In this document: piece by piece, positions 61,650-64,000 of the stretch
How positions within the stretch are numbered: position 1 is the first letter of the stretch
Layout: every line of letters starts with the position of its first letter
NCBI RefSeq assembly: GCF_022009635.1
Contig: NZ_CP091716.1
Span: forward strand, 6,690,501 to 6,754,500
Origin: Variovorax paradoxus
GTDB lineage: Bacteria; Pseudomonadota; Gammaproteobacteria; Burkholderiales; Burkholderiaceae_C
Reading direction: 5' to 3'
Length of the DNA: 64,000 nt
The notes under the pieces: model-generated
Seen by the model: only the letters and a program-made list of their open reading frames with translations
Databases searched by the model: none
Told to the model about the DNA's origin: nothing
Program-made: the position numbers and the translations under genes

Positions 61650-62660
61650 ATGGTTCCTTCCCTTTCCCTGAAGACGGCCGCTCTCGCGGCGGCTGTAGCC
61701 CTCGTGCAGGGCTGCGCGCAGACACCGGCCGCGCAGAAGCCTTCAGACGCGACCGTCGCCGCCCACGTCGCGGCGGCCACGCAGGCCGCGGGCTCCGACC
61801 TGGGGCCGCTGCTTTCGCTGTGCAAGCCCGCCCCCGCCACGCGCCCGCCGCAGGAAGAGCTCGACAAGGGCCTCCCCCTGCTCATCAACAAGCCCGCGCC
61901 GCCGCCCGCCAAGGCCTTCGACAACCTGTACTTCGTGGGTGCCGACTGGGTCAGCGCCTGGGCCGTGAAGACCTCGGACGGCATCATCCTCATCGATGCG
62001 CTCAACAACCAGGTGGAAGCCGCCGCGCTCATCGAGGGTGGCATGCGCAAGCTGGGCCTGGACCCGGCGCAGATCAAGTACGTGATCGTCACGCACGGCC
62101 ACGGCGACCACTATGGCGGCGCGCCCTACCTCGCGCAGAAGTACCGCGCGCGGGTCGTCATGAGCGATCTCGACTGGCGCATGACCGAGACGAAGCTGGA
62201 GTTCGCCACGCCGATCTGGGGCGCGCCGCCCAAGCGCGACATCTCGGTGAAGGACGGCGACCGCGTCACCCTGGGCGACACCACCGTCACGCTGTACCTC
62301 ACGCCGGGCCACACCATGGGCACGCTCTCGCCGGTGTTCGACGTGAGCGAGAACGGCAGGAAGCACCGCGCCATGCTCTGGGGCGGCACGGGCTTCAACT
62401 TCGGCAAGGACGTGCCGCGGCTGGACAGCTACATCGCGTCCACGAAGCGCATGGACTCGCTGGTGAAGGCGCAGAACATCGACGTGATGCTGTCGAACCA
62501 CTCGAACGTCGACAGCTCGCAAGCCAAGATGGCGGCGCTGCGCCAGCAGCCGGCGGGCGCGGCGAACCCCTTCGTGATGGGCACGCCGACGGTGGAGCGG
62601 GCGCTGAGCGTGATGGGGGAGTGCGCGCAGGCGCAGCGGGACAGGTTTGCGATGCAGTGA
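61650..62660 (+). CDS. Metallo-beta-lactamase-fold lipoprotein (subclass B3-like)
   Basis: 336 aa from ATG 61650, which has GGAGA 5 nt upstream; ATG 61638 is an alternative without such a site. The signal ends in a lipobox-like LVQGC at C22. The metal site motif VTHGHGDH gives H149, H151, D153 and H154; further histidines are in TPGHTMGTLS and SNHSNVD. YFVGADWVSAWAVKTSDGIILIDAL is the typical B3 opening. Members include beta-lactamases and other exported hydrolases; activity on beta-lactams cannot be told from sequence. It would be envelope-anchored. Confidence 0.85.
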   Translation: MVPSLSLKTAALAAAVALVQGCAQTPAAQKPSDATVAAHVAAATQAAGSDLGPLLSLCKPAPATRPPQEELDKGLPLLINKPAPPPAKAFDNLYFVGADWVSAWAVKTSDGIILIDALNNQVEAAALIEGGMRKLGLDPAQIKYVIVTHGHGDHYGGAPYLAQKYRARVVMSDLDWRMTETKLEFATPIWGAPPKRDISVKDGDRVTLGDTTVTLYLTPGHTMGTLSPVFDVSENGRKHRAMLWGGTGFNFGKDVPRLDSYIASTKRMDSLVKAQNIDVMLSNHSNVDSSQAKMAALRQQPAGAANPFVMGTPTVERALSVMGECAQAQRDRFAMQ

Positions 62661-62676
62661 GCACGGCCGCATTGCT

Positions 62677-62697
62677 CCTTCCCCCTCTGGGGGAAGG
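62677..62697. repeat. Intergenic hairpin A (REP-like)
   Basis: CCTTCCCCC (62677-62685), TCT loop, GGGGGAAGG (62689-62697), perfect 9-bp stem followed by TTGGGATGGGGGC. It is related to hairpin B 68 bp later, differing in one stem position. Placed 17 bp after a stop codon, it may end transcription or be a repetitive extragenic element. Confidence 0.7.
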
Positions 62698-62764
62698 TTG
62701 GGATGGGGGCAGTCGGCATCAAACAGGCTGACTGCAATCGATACGCCGCCGTGCCCCCCCCCTG

Positions 62765-62785
62765 CCCTCCCCCAGCGGGGGAGGG
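62765..62785. repeat. Intergenic hairpin B (REP-like)
   Basis: CCCTCCCCC (62765-62773), AGC loop, GGGGGAGGG (62777-62785), a perfect 9-bp stem. It is flanked upstream by a run of eight C (62754-62761) and lies 16 bp past the end of the minus-strand gene at 62801. With hairpin A it forms an inverted pair, a common layout of REP/BIME-type repeats in GC-rich genomes. Confidence 0.7.
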
Positions 62786-62800
62786 AGAAATACCGGGGAC

Positions 62801-63058
62801 TCAGTCCGGCACGAACTTGCTGTTGAAGATGGCCACGTCCCCCGCATCCTCGAACGTCGCCACCTGCCCCATCTTCCCGTCGCTCATCCTGCAGGCCGAG
62901 AACAGGCTGTAGCGCCCCTTGAAGTAGAACTCGTCCATCACGATCAGCGCGTACGGGTACGGCACGAAGACCTGGTGCTCGAAGACGATGCGGTGCACGT
63001 TCCTCGGCGAGGGGAAGAGCTTGTATTCGAGGGTGTCGATCGACTTGGCGGTGGCCAT
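62801..63058 (-). CDS. Small conserved-looking cytoplasmic protein, unknown
   Basis: 85 aa from ATG 63058. The sequence is mixed alpha/beta and rich in aromatic residues (TLEYKLFPSPRNVHRIVFEHQ, YPYALIVMDEFYFKGRYSLFS). No signal peptide, membrane segment or known motif. It lies 19 bp downstream of an SDR gene on the same strand, so it is probably cotranscribed with it. I do not recognise a family. Confidence 0.65.
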   Translation of the reverse strand: MATAKSIDTLEYKLFPSPRNVHRIVFEHQVFVPYPYALIVMDEFYFKGRYSLFSACRMSDGKMGQVATFEDAGDVAIFNSKFVPD

Positions 63059-63077
63059 GGCTTGGGTGTCCCTGGTT

Positions 63078-63842
63078 TCAGGCCGGATCGCGCACATCGG
63101 CCACGGGCTTGGCGCCGAAGTCTTCGCGCGCCAGGTAGCCCAGCACCTTCGTGGCGGCGGCGGCCGGGCTGTCGAGCATGCCTTCGTTCTTCATCTTCTC
63201 GAAGCGCGTGCGGTCCGGGAACTTGTCGGCCGAGGCGCCGCGCAGCTGCACCTGCATGTCGGTGTCGATCACGCCGGGCGCGAGCGAGACGATGCGCGCG
63301 CCGTTCGGCGCATTCGCTTCCTCGAGCGCCACGGCGCGCGAGAAGTGGTCCATGCCCGCCTTGGCCGCGCAGTAGGGCGCCTGGCTGCCCATCGCGTTGC
63401 GGCCCAGGCCCGACGAGATGTTGAGCACCTTGCGCGTGCCGCGCCATTCGCGCGTCGCGCCCAGGAACGCGGCCGTGATCAGCATCGGCGCTTCCAGGCC
63501 GATGCGCAGCGCCAGCGACAGCTCGGCTTCCACGGCGCGCGACAGCGGCGCGGGGTTGCCGACGGTGCCGGCGTTGTTGATGAGCGTGACGCTGTCGAAG
63601 CGCTGCGCATCGACGGTCTTGAGCCATGCCGACACGCGCTCCGACGCGGCCACGGGGTCGGACAGGTCCTGCTCCCATTGCACGAGTTCGGCGCCGGCGG
63701 CCTTGGCGGCTTCGGCCAGCTCGGGCGACTGCTTGCGCGAAATGCCGAGCACCGTGTGGCCGGCCTGCAGCAGCTGTTCGGCCATGGCGCGGCCCAGGCC
63801 ACGGGAGGCGCCGGTGATGAGGGTGAGGTGAGAGATGGACAT
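63078..63842 (-). CDS. Short-chain dehydrogenase/reductase
   Basis: 254 aa. The Rossmann motif TGASRGLGRAMAE begins at residue 10, NNAGT follows near 90, and the catalytic Ser and YCAAK tyrosine/lysine are in NISSG (about 143) and APYCAAKAG (about 156-160). SLAPGVIDTDMQ matches the SDR substrate loop, and the size is typical. It uses NAD(P)H in the cytoplasm; sepiapterin-reductase-like members have this GASRGLG start. The substrate is unknown. Confidence 0.93.
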   Translation of the reverse strand: MSISHLTLITGASRGLGRAMAEQLLQAGHTVLGISRKQSPELAEAAKAAGAELVQWEQDLSDPVAASERVSAWLKTVDAQRFDSVTLINNAGTVGNPAPLSRAVEAELSLALRIGLEAPMLITAAFLGATREWRGTRKVLNISSGLGRNAMGSQAPYCAAKAGMDHFSRAVALEEANAPNGARIVSLAPGVIDTDMQVQLRGASADKFPDRTRFEKMKNEGMLDSPAAAATKVLGYLAREDFGAKPVADVRDPA

Positions 63843-63937
63843 GGGGATTGGGGTGGAGACAGAAAGTAAGCCGCAAGCTTAGGCGATGCGCGAAAGTCTG
63901 GCAGGCCCGCAGCTGACACAAAGCCGCCGCACCTCGT

Positions 63938-64000
63938 TCAATGGCGCGCCAGCAAATCGTCCTCGTCGATGGACATTTTTCCCCATCGATCACAAAATGT
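63938..64000 (-). CDS. Possible C-terminus of a gene entering from beyond the window
   Basis: On the minus strand the frame is open from the window edge to TGA at 63940-63938. It encodes TFCDRWGKMSIDEDDLLARH, the last 20 residues of a longer product if real. The acidic C-terminal end and same orientation as the SDR gene 95 bp on suggest an upstream gene, but 21 codons are too few for a firm call. Confidence 0.35.
   Translation of the reverse strand, partial: TFCDRWGKMSIDEDDLLARH

Noticed and set aside
62754..62761. Run of eight C as a sequencing error or frameshift site
   Set aside because: It is intergenic and no gene is interrupted there.
1..64000. CRISPR array, rRNA, tRNA, insertion sequence or prophage
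   Set aside because: No regularly spaced repeats, no rRNA or cloverleaf signatures, and no transposase, integrase or phage structural protein among the frames read.

Overview
The window looks like a chromosomal segment of a high-GC betaproteobacterium of the order Burkholderiales, most likely family Comamonadaceae and close to Variovorax. The basis is a GC-rich sequence with strong third-position GC, two stand-alone Bug/TctC-type periplasmic binding proteins, and the general gene stock (KdpFABC-DE, AqpZ, HtpG, NodT-type efflux). The genus is inferred, not proved. I see no rRNA, tRNA, CRISPR array, transposase or integrase.

Layout. 1-2.4 kb: end of a GT-B-like glycosyltransferase convergent with a capsule-type polysaccharide protein. 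2.5-3.5 kb: a Bug binding protein. 3.6-15.5 kb: a seven-gene minus-strand operon reading SWIM zinc finger, DUF5691, MoxR AAA+ ATPase, divergent Hsp90-like ATPase, TPR protein, DUF5682, vWA protein. This is an expanded relative of the E. coli yehL-M-P-Q group and one of the best candidates for an uncharacterised system. 15.5-18.2 kb: htpG, with a readable sigma-32 promoter, and a coupled lipoprotein. 18.4-24.0 kb: a six-gene plus-strand surface-structure operon with an outer-membrane barrel carrying a C-terminal SdrD-B-like domain, two related pilin-like proteins, two further exported proteins and a PapD-like chaperone, but no recognisable canonical usher.

24.1-33.4 kb is mixed: a DUF3761 protein, an iron-type ABC binding protein, a LysR regulator divergent from a quinone-reductase-like dehydrogenase, aqpZ, a small exported repeat protein behind a QseBC/PmrAB-type two-component system, a winged-helix protein and an RluF-like pseudouridine synthase. 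33.4-36.0 kb encodes nicotinamide salvage to NAD (NadM-Nudix fusion plus NadV). 36.1-38.3 kb is a tightly coupled glycolipid-type glycosyltransferase, membrane protein and dual-specificity phosphatase operon. 38.4-42.3 kb has a dehydrogenase, an NHL-repeat lipoprotein and an FAD monooxygenase, the last two sharing a bidirectional terminator.

42.4-51.2 kb is a complete Kdp potassium-uptake operon. It carries three extra genes: a 40-aa membrane protein ahead of kdpF, a Cys-rich possible ACT-like protein, and a 43-aa membrane protein, the latter two between kdpC and kdpD. A T-rich KdpE-type site lies upstream. 51.3-52.7 kb is a PAAR protein with a metallopeptidase-like HExxH tail, followed by an overlapping exported protein: a candidate type VI secretion effector and immunity pair with no other T6SS gene in view. 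53.0-58.6 kb is a tripartite RND efflux operon. 58.7-60.4 kb has a SufR-like Cys-rich regulator ahead of sodB, and a VOC protein. 60.6-64 kb has a second Bug protein, a metallo-beta-lactamase-fold lipoprotein, a pair of intergenic hairpins, a small conserved-looking protein, an SDR, and possibly the tail of another gene.
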